Shown here one piece after another: positions 19,439 through 27,454 of a DNA stretch of 64,000 nt. The notes under the pieces are model-generated. The model saw only the letters and a list, made by a program, of their open reading frames with translations. It was not told the origin of the DNA and did not search any database. The position numbers were made by a program, and so were the translations under genes. The DNA lies in contig NZ_FTNF01000019.1 of the NCBI RefSeq assembly GCF_900156065.1, positions 1 to 64,000 of the forward strand, written 5' to 3'. How positions within the stretch are numbered: the first letter of the stretch is position 1; each line of letters opens with the position of its first letter. This stretch comes from Micromonospora avicenniae. GTDB lineage: Bacteria > Actinomycetota > Actinomycetes > Mycobacteriales > Micromonosporaceae.

Positions 19439-19867
19439 TCACGGCATCATCCTGGCCAGATCCCGGGGCATGGTGTCCTTGACGTCGTCCCACTCGCCCT
19501 GGGTGACGTGCCGGCGCAGGGTGTCGAGCACCACCTGCACGACCCGCTCGGTGCCGCCCTCCACGTCGTACGGGAAGCCCTGCCGGACCTCGTAGAGGAA
19601 GTCCTCACGGTTGAGCTTCACCGGCACGTCGGACGGCTTCCACCCGTCGAAGTAGATGCCGCGCACCACTATCGGCAGCTGCTGCGCGAACTCGACGCTC
19701 TCCTGCACCGGCATCCGGTCCCGCAGCAGATGCAGCACGGTCCGCAACGCGGCGTACGACTGGTTGCGCTGCTCCTTGGGCCAGCCGTAGGCGTTCTCGA
19801 TGTCCTTCAGGATCAGGTTCGTCTTGTCCAGCGAGGACTCGATCGCCGATATGAACTGCTCAGCCAT
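19439..19867 (-). CDS. DUF2267 domain protein
   Basis: 142 residues beginning MAEQFISAIESSLDKTN, with the internal pattern QRNQSYAALRTVLHLLRDRM and LPIVVRGIYFDGW typical of DUF2267. The family is small, helical and of unknown function; it is common near stress genes in actinobacteria. The ATG at 19867 overlaps the end of a short upstream frame, so translational coupling is possible. No membrane segment. Confidence 0.85.
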   Translation of the reverse strand: MAEQFISAIESSLDKTNLILKDIENAYGWPKEQRNQSYAALRTVLHLLRDRMPVQESVEFAQQLPIVVRGIYFDGWKPSDVPVKLNREDFLYEVRQGFPYDVEGGTERVVQVVLDTLRRHVTQGEWDDVKDTMPRDLARMMP

Positions 19868-20054
19868 CTTCCCACCCCCGTTCCTCGTTGACCCAGCGTC
19901 GGTCGTCGTCGCGGCGCGGCGGCCCCGCCGGGCCACGCCGGTGCCGCATCGGGCTCCGTCGGCCTGCCTGCCGGGCTCCTCGTGCGTCGCCGGACGCGCC
20001 GACCACACGCAGCACGGCCCCGCGTCGAGGATCCGCCACCACCCGAGCCGTCAT
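19860..20054 (-). CDS. Possible small arginine-rich protein upstream of DUF2267
   Basis: 64 codons from ATG 20054, preceded by a near-ideal ribosome-binding site (AGGAGGTGACC). The stop overlaps the DUF2267 start codon (ATGGCTGA). The product is arginine-rich and resembles nothing I know (MTARVVADPRRGAVLRVVG). Either a real small protein or a coupling leader; translation is suggested mostly by the site and overlap. Confidence 0.35.
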   Translation of the reverse strand: MTARVVADPRRGAVLRVVGASGDARGARQAGRRSPMRHRRGPAGPPRRDDDRRWVNEERGWEDG

Positions 20055-20218
20055 TCCCGGTCACCTCCTCGTGATGCGTGGGTCGGTCCACCGACCGCAC
20101 GCGATCTCCACGGTGTCGTCCGGGCGGGTGAGTCGTCTTCACCCCGCACGGGTGAGCCGCTGCTCGCGATTGCGGCGGCACCGCGCGATCGGCAGTGGCG
20201 GGCAGTGCCCGACCGGCG
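19868..20218. other. 351-base stretch between DUF2267 and DUF72
   Basis: Apart from the possible small frame at 19860-20054, I see no gene. A hairpin (20076-20087 with 20090-20102, one bulged base) may end leftward transcription from the DUF72 gene. Confidence 0.45.
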
Positions 20219-21091
20219 TCAGGCCACGCCCAGCAGGCCGGCGAGGCTGGTCGCATTGGTCTGCGCGTAGTCGCGGTAGCAGTTGTTCATGAGCACGTGT
20301 GTCTGCTGGGCGGAGTCAGAAAGCTCCCGCAGCTTCGGCGCCCAGTCACGCAACTCGCGCTCGGAGTAGCGGTAGCCGAACTTCTCGTGGATGTCGGTGC
20401 TCGTCCACTTGTCGCTGTGCCCGTGGAACCGCATCACCGCCAGGTCCGCGGTGGCCGCCAGCACCGGTGGTACCGACGAACGGTGTCCCTGGGGCATGTC
20501 CACGCAGACGTACGGCAGTCGGTGCGTGCGGAGGAACTCCAACGTCTCGTCCCGGTTGTCCCCGTCGAACCAGGAGGCGTGCCGGAACTCGTACACCGGC
20601 CGCAGCGGCGCGCAGCGCTTCGCGACCTCCAGCAGGTACTGCTTGTTGTCCCGCTTGATGGTGAACCAGGGCGGGAACTGGAACAGCAGCGCACCGAGCT
20701 TCCCCGCGTCGACGAGCGGGTCGAGCGCCGAGAGGAAACGCGTCCACACCTCCTCGTACGCCTGCGGGGTCAGGTCGTCGGGATAGACGTTGCGCTTCTC
20801 GGTCTGCGGTCGCAGGTCCTTGTACAGGGCACTGACCTTGGTCGGATGCCCGGTCAGCAGGCTGAACGCCTTGACGTTGAAGGTGAAGCCGGCCGGGGTG
20901 CGCTCGGCCCAGAGCCGGGCGGTGCGCTCGGCCGGCGGGGAGTAGTAGGTGGCGTCCACCTCGACCAGTGGAAACTGCCGGGCGTAGTACGCCAGCCGCT
21001 TCTCCGGTGTGTCCGCGGTCTGCGGATACCAGCCGGAGTCCAACAGGGTCCGGTCGGTCCAGGAGGCGGTGCCCACCTTGATGTCACCCAT
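20219..21091 (-). CDS. DUF72 family protein (intact)
   Basis: 290 residues with a TIM-barrel-like DUF72 domain: KVGTASWTDRTLLDSGWYP at the start, VEVDATYYSPP, LFQFPPWF, VYEFRHASWF, and CVDMPQ. The family has no settled biochemical role. Length and landmarks are complete, unlike the truncated copy at 18992-19381. The two are different subfamilies, so the remnant is not a recent duplicate of this gene. Confidence 0.88.
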   Translation of the reverse strand: MGDIKVGTASWTDRTLLDSGWYPQTADTPEKRLAYYARQFPLVEVDATYYSPPAERTARLWAERTPAGFTFNVKAFSLLTGHPTKVSALYKDLRPQTEKRNVYPDDLTPQAYEEVWTRFLSALDPLVDAGKLGALLFQFPPWFTIKRDNKQYLLEVAKRCAPLRPVYEFRHASWFDGDNRDETLEFLRTHRLPYVCVDMPQGHRSSVPPVLAATADLAVMRFHGHSDKWTSTDIHEKFGYRYSERELRDWAPKLRELSDSAQQTHVLMNNCYRDYAQTNATSLAGLLGVA

Positions 21092-21140
21092 GGGTGGAGT
21101 TCACCGCGCTTCGGACCGACCGGCAACCGTGAGGACCTCG

Positions 21141-21539
21141 TCAGGCCGCCCGCCGCTCGCGGGTCTGCTTGCAGGAGACGCAGGTGGTGGCCGACGGGAA
21201 GATCTCCAGCCGTTCCACGGGGATCGGCGACGTGCAACCCTCGCAGAAGCCGTAGGTGCCCTCCTCCAGCCGGGCGAGCGCGTGTTCGTACTGGGCACGG
21301 CGGTCGAGGATGGTGCGCAGCAGCGATTGCGCGGTGTCCCGCTCGGCGGTCTTGGTGCCGCTGTCGGCCTGGTCGTCGCCGGCGGTGTCGCCCACCTCGA
21401 CCAGCCGCAGCACCTGGCTCTGCAGCACCGCCTGCTCGTACTCCGCGGTCAGCTCGTCGTAGCGCGCTTGGAGGGACTGCCGGATCTGGCCGACCTCCGC
21501 CTCGGTCCGACCCGTTCCTACCGTGTCGTGGACGAGCAT
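21141..21539 (-). CDS. TraR/DksA-type zinc-finger protein
   Basis: 132 residues. A charged coiled-coil N-terminal half is followed by a four-cysteine zinc finger: C99, C102 (FCEGC), C120 and C123 (CVSC). DksA-like proteins bind in the secondary channel of RNA polymerase and tune stress transcription; the acidic tip (about residues 50-68) is not the classical DxxDxA. A SigF/B-type promoter lies about 115 bases upstream, in keeping with stress control. Start ATG 21539 with an AGGG element. Confidence 0.85.
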   Translation of the reverse strand: MLVHDTVGTGRTEAEVGQIRQSLQARYDELTAEYEQAVLQSQVLRLVEVGDTAGDDQADSGTKTAERDTAQSLLRTILDRRAQYEHALARLEEGTYGFCEGCTSPIPVERLEIFPSATTCVSCKQTRERRAA

Positions 21540-21651
21540 GGCTGCCCTGCCTTTCCTGGCTTCTGGTCAACCGGGGGCCCGGCGCACGGATGCCCCGGTC
21601 ACGGTCGCGTCCGACGCACGGGCGATCACCCGTGCTCTGTGAGCCGGGCGA

Positions 21652-21677
21652 ATACCCGCCGGATCAGGCGATCAAAC
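21652..21677 (-). promoter_or_regulatory. SigF/SigB-type promoter of the TraR/DksA-type gene
   Basis: On the minus strand GTTT (21677-21674), 16 bases, then GGGTAT (21657-21652), an exact match to the mycobacterial SigF consensus. Confidence 0.65.
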
Positions 21678-21718
21678 CGGTGATTTACCGGACACCCGCG
21701 GTCGTTCGGGGCGCCGCT

Positions 21719-22402
21719 TCAGGCGGGCTGAGAGCTCTCGACGAGGGCGGGGTGGCGGGGGTCGTCGACGCGTACCACGACGTCGGCGAAGGAGGCCGGG
21801 TCGACCTCGGTGGCGTACCTGTCGAACGCCGGCAGCGTCCACAGCTGCTCGGCGTCGGTGCGCCGGCGCAGCGCCGCCGGGGAGAGCACCAGGTGGACGG
21901 TGACGTCGAAGGGCAGGCCGCCGCCGAGCAGCAGCGGACCGCTGACCAGCAGCACGCCGCCGGGCGGCAGTTCGACGTACGCCGCCCGGCTGGCCCGGTC
22001 GGCCGCGGCGTCCCAGAGCGAAGGCAGCACGTGACCGGTGCCTCCGGGCCCGGCCGGGTCGAGCACCTCCCGGCGCAGGCCGGCCTCGTCCACCCAGCCC
22101 AGGTAGTAGGAGTCCGGATTGGTACGGCCGTGTTCGAGCCGGACGGAGGCGGGACGCAGGAAGTTCTCGGCGCGTACGTGCAGCACCGGGCGGCCCCGGG
22201 CGCGCAGCGGGTCGACCAGTGCGGCGGCCAGTTCGTCCGGTCGCGCGGCGTCCGGCCCGTCGATGCCGACCCGCAACCGGCCGGGAGGTACGGCGGCGGG
22301 CCGGTCGGGCTCTTCGAGACGGGCGGCCTGCTCGGCCAGCCGGTCGGTCAGCTCGGTGACGAGTCGCTCGGGCGAGATGGGGCGGATGCGCACGCCGACC
22401 AT
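21719..22402 (-). CDS. Uridine-kinase-like protein with degenerate P-loop
   Basis: 227 residues similar in layout to actinobacterial uridine-kinase-like P-loop proteins. RVGIDGPDAARPDELA occupies the Walker A place, where a normal family member reads GPDGAGKT; the glycine and lysine are lost. Later landmarks (SYYLGWVDEAGLRREVLDP, GGVLLVSGPLLL) are kept. ATP binding is therefore doubtful. It may be a non-catalytic paralogue. Start ATG or GTG at 22402 without a strong ribosome-binding site. Confidence 0.65.
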   Translation of the reverse strand: MVGVRIRPISPERLVTELTDRLAEQAARLEEPDRPAAVPPGRLRVGIDGPDAARPDELAAALVDPLRARGRPVLHVRAENFLRPASVRLEHGRTNPDSYYLGWVDEAGLRREVLDPAGPGGTGHVLPSLWDAAADRASRAAYVELPPGGVLLVSGPLLLGGGLPFDVTVHLVLSPAALRRRTDAEQLWTLPAFDRYATEVDPASFADVVVRVDDPRHPALVESSQPA

Positions 22403-22423
22403 CCTGCCCGGTGGCCGGCGCGG

Positions 22424-23032
22424 TCAGCCGCTGCGGTCGAGGGTGACCCGGGCGTCGTCGGCGAGCCGGTAGCCGACTCCGTAGACCGTGGTGACCAGCG
22501 GCACGTCCACGCCAACCTTGCCGCGCAGCCGCCGGACGTGCACGTCGACGGTTCGTACGCCGGCGTGCTCGTAGCCCCAGACGGCGTTGAGCAGTTGCAG
22601 CCGGGTGAAGACCCGGCGGGGGTGGGCGACGAGGTGCAGGAGCAGGTCGAACTCGAGGCGGGTCAGCGGCAGCGGCTCGCCGTCGCGCAGCACCGAGCGG
22701 GACGAGGCGAGGATGTGCAGGCTGGGGACGGCTGCGGCGAGCGCGCGGGAGGCGGCGCGGTTGGCCGGCACGTCGACCCGTCGATCGACGGCGGGGGCCG
22801 GGACGCCGGACACGGTGGCCTCACCCCGCTCGATGAGCTCGCGGGCGGCCTCGAGGAGCCGCCGGGCCGGCGGGGTCAGCGATTCCTCGCACGCCAGTGG
22901 AATGGAGAGGGTGACGGTGAGCATCGGCGCGGGGGTGTTCGCCGGGCGGCGCTGCCCGCCGGGGGGTCGACCGGGAACCGCGGGTTGGGCCGTATGCCAT
23001 CCGGCGCGCGACGAGGCGGGGCTGACCGACAT
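22424..23032 (-). CDS. Winged-helix (OmpR/PhoB C-terminal type) regulator without receiver domain
   Basis: 202 residues. The C-terminal 100 are an OmpR/PhoB DNA-binding domain (LPLTRLEFDLLLHLVAHPRR, VFTRLQLLNAVWGYEHAG, RTVDVHVRRLRGKVG, VYGVGYRL). The N-terminal 90 hold no phospho-receiver aspartate, so it is not a classical response regulator. The first ATG is supported by AAGGAGGACC directly before it. The target and signal are unknown. Confidence 0.82.
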   Translation of the reverse strand: MSVSPASSRAGWHTAQPAVPGRPPGGQRRPANTPAPMLTVTLSIPLACEESLTPPARRLLEAARELIERGEATVSGVPAPAVDRRVDVPANRAASRALAAAVPSLHILASSRSVLRDGEPLPLTRLEFDLLLHLVAHPRRVFTRLQLLNAVWGYEHAGVRTVDVHVRRLRGKVGVDVPLVTTVYGVGYRLADDARVTLDRSG

Positions 23033-23372
23033 GGTCCTCCTTGGCTGGTCGGGGATCTCCCCACGGCCCGGGACGCCGCCTTATCGATGTTTCCCGGCAG
23101 CCGTGCGAGGGTCAAGAGGCCGCTACGTTGCATGAATGTGACATTTGACGAACACATCGGAGCCGAATGCTCGCTCTGCGTACGAGGCTTGATGATTGCA
23201 GAGCCGTCCGGATGACCCGATACGGGGGGTACCTGCCGGGTTCACATTCGACTTTCGTGCCAGGCCGGGCGGAGGGCATCCGGCCTGGGCACGTTCCCAA
23301 AGGGACCGACCGTCACGCTGGTGGGACAGCGGCGGTGATCGGGGGCCGAAGCGGCGACCGGGGCAGCGGGGT
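23033..23372. other. 340-base stretch with no recognisable gene
   Basis: Contains a relatively AT-rich part around 23120-23215 (AATGTGACATTTGACG), probably promoter DNA of the winged-helix gene. No frame on either strand looks like a known protein. The rhodanese remnant begins at its right edge. Confidence 0.4.
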
Positions 23373-23515
23373 CGGACCGAGGGCGGGCAGACCGGCGAGA
23401 CGCCAGGCGACGAACCCGCCGACGACGTCGGTGGCGCGCCGCAGCCCAGGTCCCGCAGCGCGCGGTGGCCGCGAGCGAGGAGGTGGAGCGCTCCTGGCAG
23501 AGGATCTGCCGGGCC
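23373..23515 (-). pseudogene. Rhodanese-domain remnant with two frame shifts
   Basis: Read across all three minus-strand frames this stretch spells a rhodanese C-terminal half: ILCQERSTSSLAA (active-site cysteine loop), then ALRDLG in a second frame, then LRRATDVVGGFVAWRLAGL in a third. The N-terminal half is absent; the remnant starts right after the cupin stop codon. Two indels and a deleted 5' end mean it is dead. Coordinates are approximate. Confidence 0.65.
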
Positions 23516-23518
23516 CGG

Positions 23519-23896
23519 TCACCGCTGGACGGGCGACTCCACCCGGTAACCCGGCACCGACGGCCAGCGGACGGTGAGCACCACCGACTCATGCTCGGCG
23601 TACCACGAGTGATCGACGCCGGGGCCCCACACCACGTAGTCGCCGGGCGAACCGAGCACCACCGTGCGGTCACGCAGCTCGACCCGGAACCGGCCGCTGA
23701 TCAACACCAGCAGGGCCGTACGCCGCTCTCCGGTCGCCCAACGGGCGCGCGTCTCGCCCCGCGGGTGCACTCCCCACTTGACCTCGACGTCGGTGCTGTG
23801 CCGGACCTCGTCCGGCGGCATGAAGTGCCCGAGCAGCCAACCGGCGTTGGTGGCCCCGTCGACCCCGGCGTTACCCACGTAGACCGTCTCGTCCAT
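23519..23896 (-). CDS. Small cupin-domain protein
   Basis: 125 residues of the single-domain cupin type (VEVKWGVHPRGETRARWATG, LLVLISGRFRVELRD, GDYVVWGPGVDHSWYAEHES). The HP and HSW histidines and a glutamate could bind one metal. Close relatives are often labelled signal peptidase I in databases, with no catalytic basis for it. Start ATG 23896; a GTG one codon upstream is possible. Function unknown. Confidence 0.75.
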   Translation of the reverse strand: MDETVYVGNAGVDGATNAGWLLGHFMPPDEVRHSTDVEVKWGVHPRGETRARWATGERRTALLVLISGRFRVELRDRTVVLGSPGDYVVWGPGVDHSWYAEHESVVLTVRWPSVPGYRVESPVQR

Positions 23897-24091
23897 CACC
23901 CTGTTCCCCCCACGCGCCGCAGACCGTACCAAGAGCGACGGCGCCGACCCTTGGGGCCGGTGAGTGGGCCCGCACGCACGGCGCGGCCGGGGCGACGCCC
24001 GGCGCGACCTCGTCCGGCGCCCGCGACGCGGCGCGGCGGTCAGGCGAGGCATCCGCGCGCGAGCCGCGGTCCGGCCGGGTATACATGGGCG

Positions 24092-25048
24092 GTGGAAGAC
24101 CCGCTCCCCGAACAGATGCGTACAGCGGCCAGCGCGCTGCTGGCCGCGCTCGACGAGCCGGCGAGGGCCGACGCCTCGTACCGCTTCGACGACACCGACG
24201 CCCGGCGCTGGCTGGAGTACCGCCCCCGGCCACGGCCGGGCGTGTGCCTGGACGACCTGGACCGGTCCGGGCGCAAGGCCGCGCACCGGCTGCTGGCCAC
24301 CGCCCTCAGCCCCGCCGCGTACGCGCAGGCGATGGCGATCGTCGCGCTGGAGGAGGTGCTGGACCGGGCGGAGGGGTGGCGCCGGGGCCGGCACAGCGGT
24401 GACTACTGGGTGGCCGTCTTCGGCGACCCGGCGCGCGACGACCGCTGGGCCTGGCGGTTGGAGGGTCACCACCTGTCGGTCAGCATGACCGTGGTGGACG
24501 ACCAGGTCTCCCCCGCCCCGATCTTCTTCGGGGCGAACCCCGCAGCCGTCCGCCACGCCGGGCACCCGGTCTCCCGCCCGCTCGGCGTCGAGGAGGACCT
24601 GGCCCGGGCGCTGCTGGACGCGGTGGGCCCGGCCGCGCGTGCGGCAGCGATCATCGCCGACGACGCGCCCGACGACATCATCAGCGCCACCCGTCCCCGG
24701 GTGGACGGCCCGTTGGCGCCGCTGGGCGTGCCGGCGGACCGGCTCGGCCCGACCGGCCGGGCACTGCTGGATCAGCTGCTCGCCGTCTACCTGGATCGGC
24801 TCCCGCCGGAGCTGGCGATCCGCGAGGCACGCCGGCTCGACCGCCGCGAGCTGCACTTCGCCTGGGCCGGCCCGACCTGTCCCGGCTGGCGGCACTACTA
24901 CCGCATCCAGGGCGACGACCTGCTGATCGAATACGACAGCACCTCCGACGACGGCAACCACACGCACACCGTCCTGCGCCGCCCGGCCAGCGACTTCGGC
25001 CACGACGTGCTCGCCGCCCACCACGCCGACGCCCATCCCCGAGGCTGA
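24092..25048 (+). CDS. DUF3500 family protein
   Basis: 318 residues from GTG 24092 (an ATG at 24116 is an alternative). The DUF3500 landmarks run through the whole length: RRWLEYRPRPRPGVCLDDL, AYAQAMAIVALEEVL, DYWVAVFGDPA, WAWRLEGHHLSVSMTVVD and a C-terminus with GDDLLIEYDST. The family is widespread and of unknown function. No signal peptide. It converges on the methyltransferase gene 23 bases away. Confidence 0.82.
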   Translation: MEDPLPEQMRTAASALLAALDEPARADASYRFDDTDARRWLEYRPRPRPGVCLDDLDRSGRKAAHRLLATALSPAAYAQAMAIVALEEVLDRAEGWRRGRHSGDYWVAVFGDPARDDRWAWRLEGHHLSVSMTVVDDQVSPAPIFFGANPAAVRHAGHPVSRPLGVEEDLARALLDAVGPAARAAAIIADDAPDDIISATRPRVDGPLAPLGVPADRLGPTGRALLDQLLAVYLDRLPPELAIREARRLDRRELHFAWAGPTCPGWRHYYRIQGDDLLIEYDSTSDDGNHTHTVLRRPASDFGHDVLAAHHADAHPRG

Positions 25049-25071
25049 CCGCACGCCCGTCGGCAGGCGAA

Positions 25072-25826
25072 TCAGGCCCGGTGTGCCTCGATGAGGAAGC
25101 GGCGGGCGTGCGCGACGAACGGGCCATCGTCCCGGATGCGGCGGTGCAGCGCGTGCAGCTCGCGACGGTACCGGTCGACGGTGAAGCCGGGGACCGTCCA
25201 GACGACCTTGCGCAGAAACCACACCACCGCGGCGATGTCGTGGAACACGGTGCGCAGCGTCGCCTCCCGAAGGTCCACCACGGTCAGCCCAGCGTCCCGC
25301 GCGGCGGACACCGCCCGGTCCGGCCGGCGTTCGACGGGTTCGGGCAGCGGCCCGAGGATCGCCTCAGTTCCCGTACGGTGCCCGGCCCGATCTGCTGGGA
25401 CAGGAACGTGCCGCCAGGCCGGAGCACCCGGGCGGTCTCCGCCCAGTCGGTGCGTACCGGGTGCCGGCTGACGACGAGGTCGAAGCTGGCGTTCCGGAAG
25501 GGCAGCGGAGCGTCCGGAGTCACCGCGACGACGGTGGCGCCGAGCGGGCGTAGGGTCCGCCGGGCGATCTCGACGTTGGGGGGCCAACCCTCGGTGGCCA
25601 CGAGCACCCGCGGCGGCTGCGGTACCTCCGCGAGCACCTCCCCGCCGCCGGTGTCGACGTCCAGCGCCGCTTCGGCGGTCGCCATCCGGGCCGCGACCAG
25701 CCGGGCGTACCGCCACGGCGGACGCTCCTCGGAGGCGCGGCCGGCGAGCCAGTCGAACGCCCAGCCCTCGACGGGCGCGGCGGCGCCCTCCACCACCAGT
25801 CGGTCGAAATCCCGGTCGGTATCCAC
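25072..25826 (-). pseudogene. Class I SAM-dependent methyltransferase interrupted by a frameshift
   Basis: The first 160 residues (from 25826) follow a methyltransferase: AALDVDTGGGEVL, VLVATEGWPPNV, FDLVVSRHPV, ARVLRPGGTFLSQQIGPG. The match then continues in another frame: EAILGPLPEP, VVDLREATLRTVFHDIAAVV, KVVWTVPGFTVDRY, ending RFLIEAHRA at 25072. One base appears missing near 25365-25370. Either the gene is inactive or the base is a sequencing error; restored, it would be about 250 residues. Confidence 0.75.
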
Positions 25827-25937
25827 CCGCGCACGGTGCCGTGGCCTGGTCCGGCCCGCAACGGCTTTTCGGTCCGGGGCGAGAAGGGTGCCGCTCGGGA
25901 CGGTTCGCGCCGCCGAGCCGTACGCGAGGGCGATGCG

Positions 25938-26438
25938 TCAGGGGCGGGGACGGATGATCTCCGTGCTCGACCCGGACACCCCGCCCAGGGCGTCGAAGGT
26001 CGTCGCCTCGGCCCGGCCCTCGTCGAACCGGCGCACCAGCCGGGCGCCCAGCCGTACCCCCACCGCGCCGATGGCGAGCGCCACCAGCTCGGTCCCGAGC
26101 AGCACGGGCGACGCGCCGTTCTGCGGCGAGTCGGCCCGGATCAGGCAGGCGAGCAGGAACAGCCCGGCCATCGCCAGGTTCACCAGGTTGAAGGTGATCG
26201 CGGTGTGCCGGGTGCGGTCACCGGGCACGTCCCACAGGTCGACCATGCCGGCCACCGCGGCGAGGGCGGCGGCGACCAGGGCAGCCACCGCGCTCCAGTA
26301 GCCGACCTCGCCGAGGAACGCCGGCCCGCCGAGCACGTCGGCCAGGTCGAAGATGACGGCGCTCACGAAGAGCCCGTACGGGAACGTCACCAGCATCGGT
26401 TGGATCGGGTGCCCCTGGACCCGCAGCCGGCTCTGCAT
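25938..26438 (-). CDS. DUF2231 membrane protein
   Basis: 166 residues with the DUF2231 N-terminus (VQGHPIQPMLVTFPYGLFVS) and four hydrophobic helices. Family members are small inner-membrane proteins of unknown role, in some genomes linked to redox or haem proteins. A SigF/B-type promoter lies 40 bases before the ATG. The C-terminal 35 residues are hydrophilic. Confidence 0.82.
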   Translation of the reverse strand: MQSRLRVQGHPIQPMLVTFPYGLFVSAVIFDLADVLGGPAFLGEVGYWSAVAALVAAALAAVAGMVDLWDVPGDRTRHTAITFNLVNLAMAGLFLLACLIRADSPQNGASPVLLGTELVALAIGAVGVRLGARLVRRFDEGRAEATTFDALGGVSGSSTEIIRPRP

Positions 26439-26477
26439 CGTCGCCTCCCCGGTCGGACGATTGGTGAGCCCAGGGTG

Positions 26478-26503
26478 CTACCCGGGCGCACGCGGGGTGA
26501 AAC
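26478..26503 (-). promoter_or_regulatory. SigF/SigB-type promoter of the DUF2231 gene
   Basis: On the minus strand GTTT (26503-26500), 16 bases, then GGGTAG (26483-26478). Confidence 0.6.
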
Positions 26504-26534
26504 GACGCGAGACCGGAGAAGGGTGCGCCGCGGC

Positions 26535-27275
26535 TCAGTTCTCCCGGGCGCGGGAGACCGTACGGACCAGCCGTTCCGCCACCTCCCGCAGCGGTATGTC
26601 CAGCGAGGCGGCGGCGCTGCGCAGCACCTCCAGCGCCTCCTCGGCCGGACAGCCACGCTGGGTCATGATCACTCCGATCGCCTGCCCGACCACTCCGCGG
26701 TCCAGCAGGGAGGCGTCCCGCTCGTCGGCGACCTCGATCTGCCGGGCCCGGTCCCGGACGGCGGCCAGCAGCAGGCCGGCGTGTTCCGCGAGCAGCATCG
26801 CGGTGAGCTGGTGCTGGGTGGTGAGCACGTCGGTGGCCCCGGCGTACAGGTTGATCGCGCCGAGCACCTGGTCGTCGACGTCGAGCGGCGCGGAGATCAC
26901 GCCGTGCACGCCCAGGTCGACCGCGCGGGGCGTCCAGTCCGGCCAGCGCCGCTCGCGGCCGAGGTTCTCCGACAGCACCATCTCCCGGCGTCGGATCGCG
27001 TCCATCGACGGCGAGTCGGGGCCGTACCGTAGGTCGTCCAGACCGGCGAGCCGCGGATCGGAGGCCGCCGCAGCGGCCGGCTGGCCGGCACGCAGCGCGG
27101 TGAACCCGCAGAAACTCACCCCGGCCACGGCGTCCCGGGTGATCCGGACGAGCGCGCCCAGCGCCTCATCGAAATCGGTCACGGCTATCAGGCCTGCGGT
27201 CAACTCCCGCAGCAGCGCGGCAGTCTCCAGCACGCCGACGGTGGGCACCGCCGGCTGGTCGGTGTCGAGGTTCAC
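26535..27275 (-). CDS. GAF-ANTAR domain regulator
   Basis: About 246 residues: a GAF sensor domain (about 10-165; ITRDAVAGVSFCGFTAL, SAPLDVDDQVLGAINLYA) and a C-terminal ANTAR RNA-binding domain (VVGQAIGVIMTQRGCPAEEA). ANTAR proteins act as transcription antiterminators by binding paired hairpins in mRNA. I prefer GTG 27275 because family sequence begins there; GTG 27350 would add 25 low-complexity residues. A SigF/B-type promoter lies upstream, so signal sensing is probably stress-linked. Confidence 0.85.
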   Translation of the reverse strand: MNLDTDQPAVPTVGVLETAALLRELTAGLIAVTDFDEALGALVRITRDAVAGVSFCGFTALRAGQPAAAAASDPRLAGLDDLRYGPDSPSMDAIRRREMVLSENLGRERRWPDWTPRAVDLGVHGVISAPLDVDDQVLGAINLYAGATDVLTTQHQLTAMLLAEHAGLLLAAVRDRARQIEVADERDASLLDRGVVGQAIGVIMTQRGCPAEEALEVLRSAAASLDIPLREVAERLVRTVSRAREN

Positions 27276-27374
27276 GGGCGTGCAGCCCCCGCCCCACGGC
27301 CTGTCACGGCACGCCCGGCCGGTGCCATCACCTGTGTCATGTCTGCTCACTCCCGAGTCTTCGGACCCGCCCTA

Positions 27375-27400
27375 CTACCCGGCGTTACCTGGGTCGAAAC
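27375..27400 (-). promoter_or_regulatory. SigF/SigB-type promoter of the GAF-ANTAR gene
   Basis: On the minus strand GTTT (27400-27397), 16 bases, then GGGTAG (27380-27375). Confidence 0.6.
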
Positions 27401-27454
27401 GGGCTGAAACGCAGGTCCGGCCGGCGATGCCGGCGCCGGCCGGACGCTGCGGCG

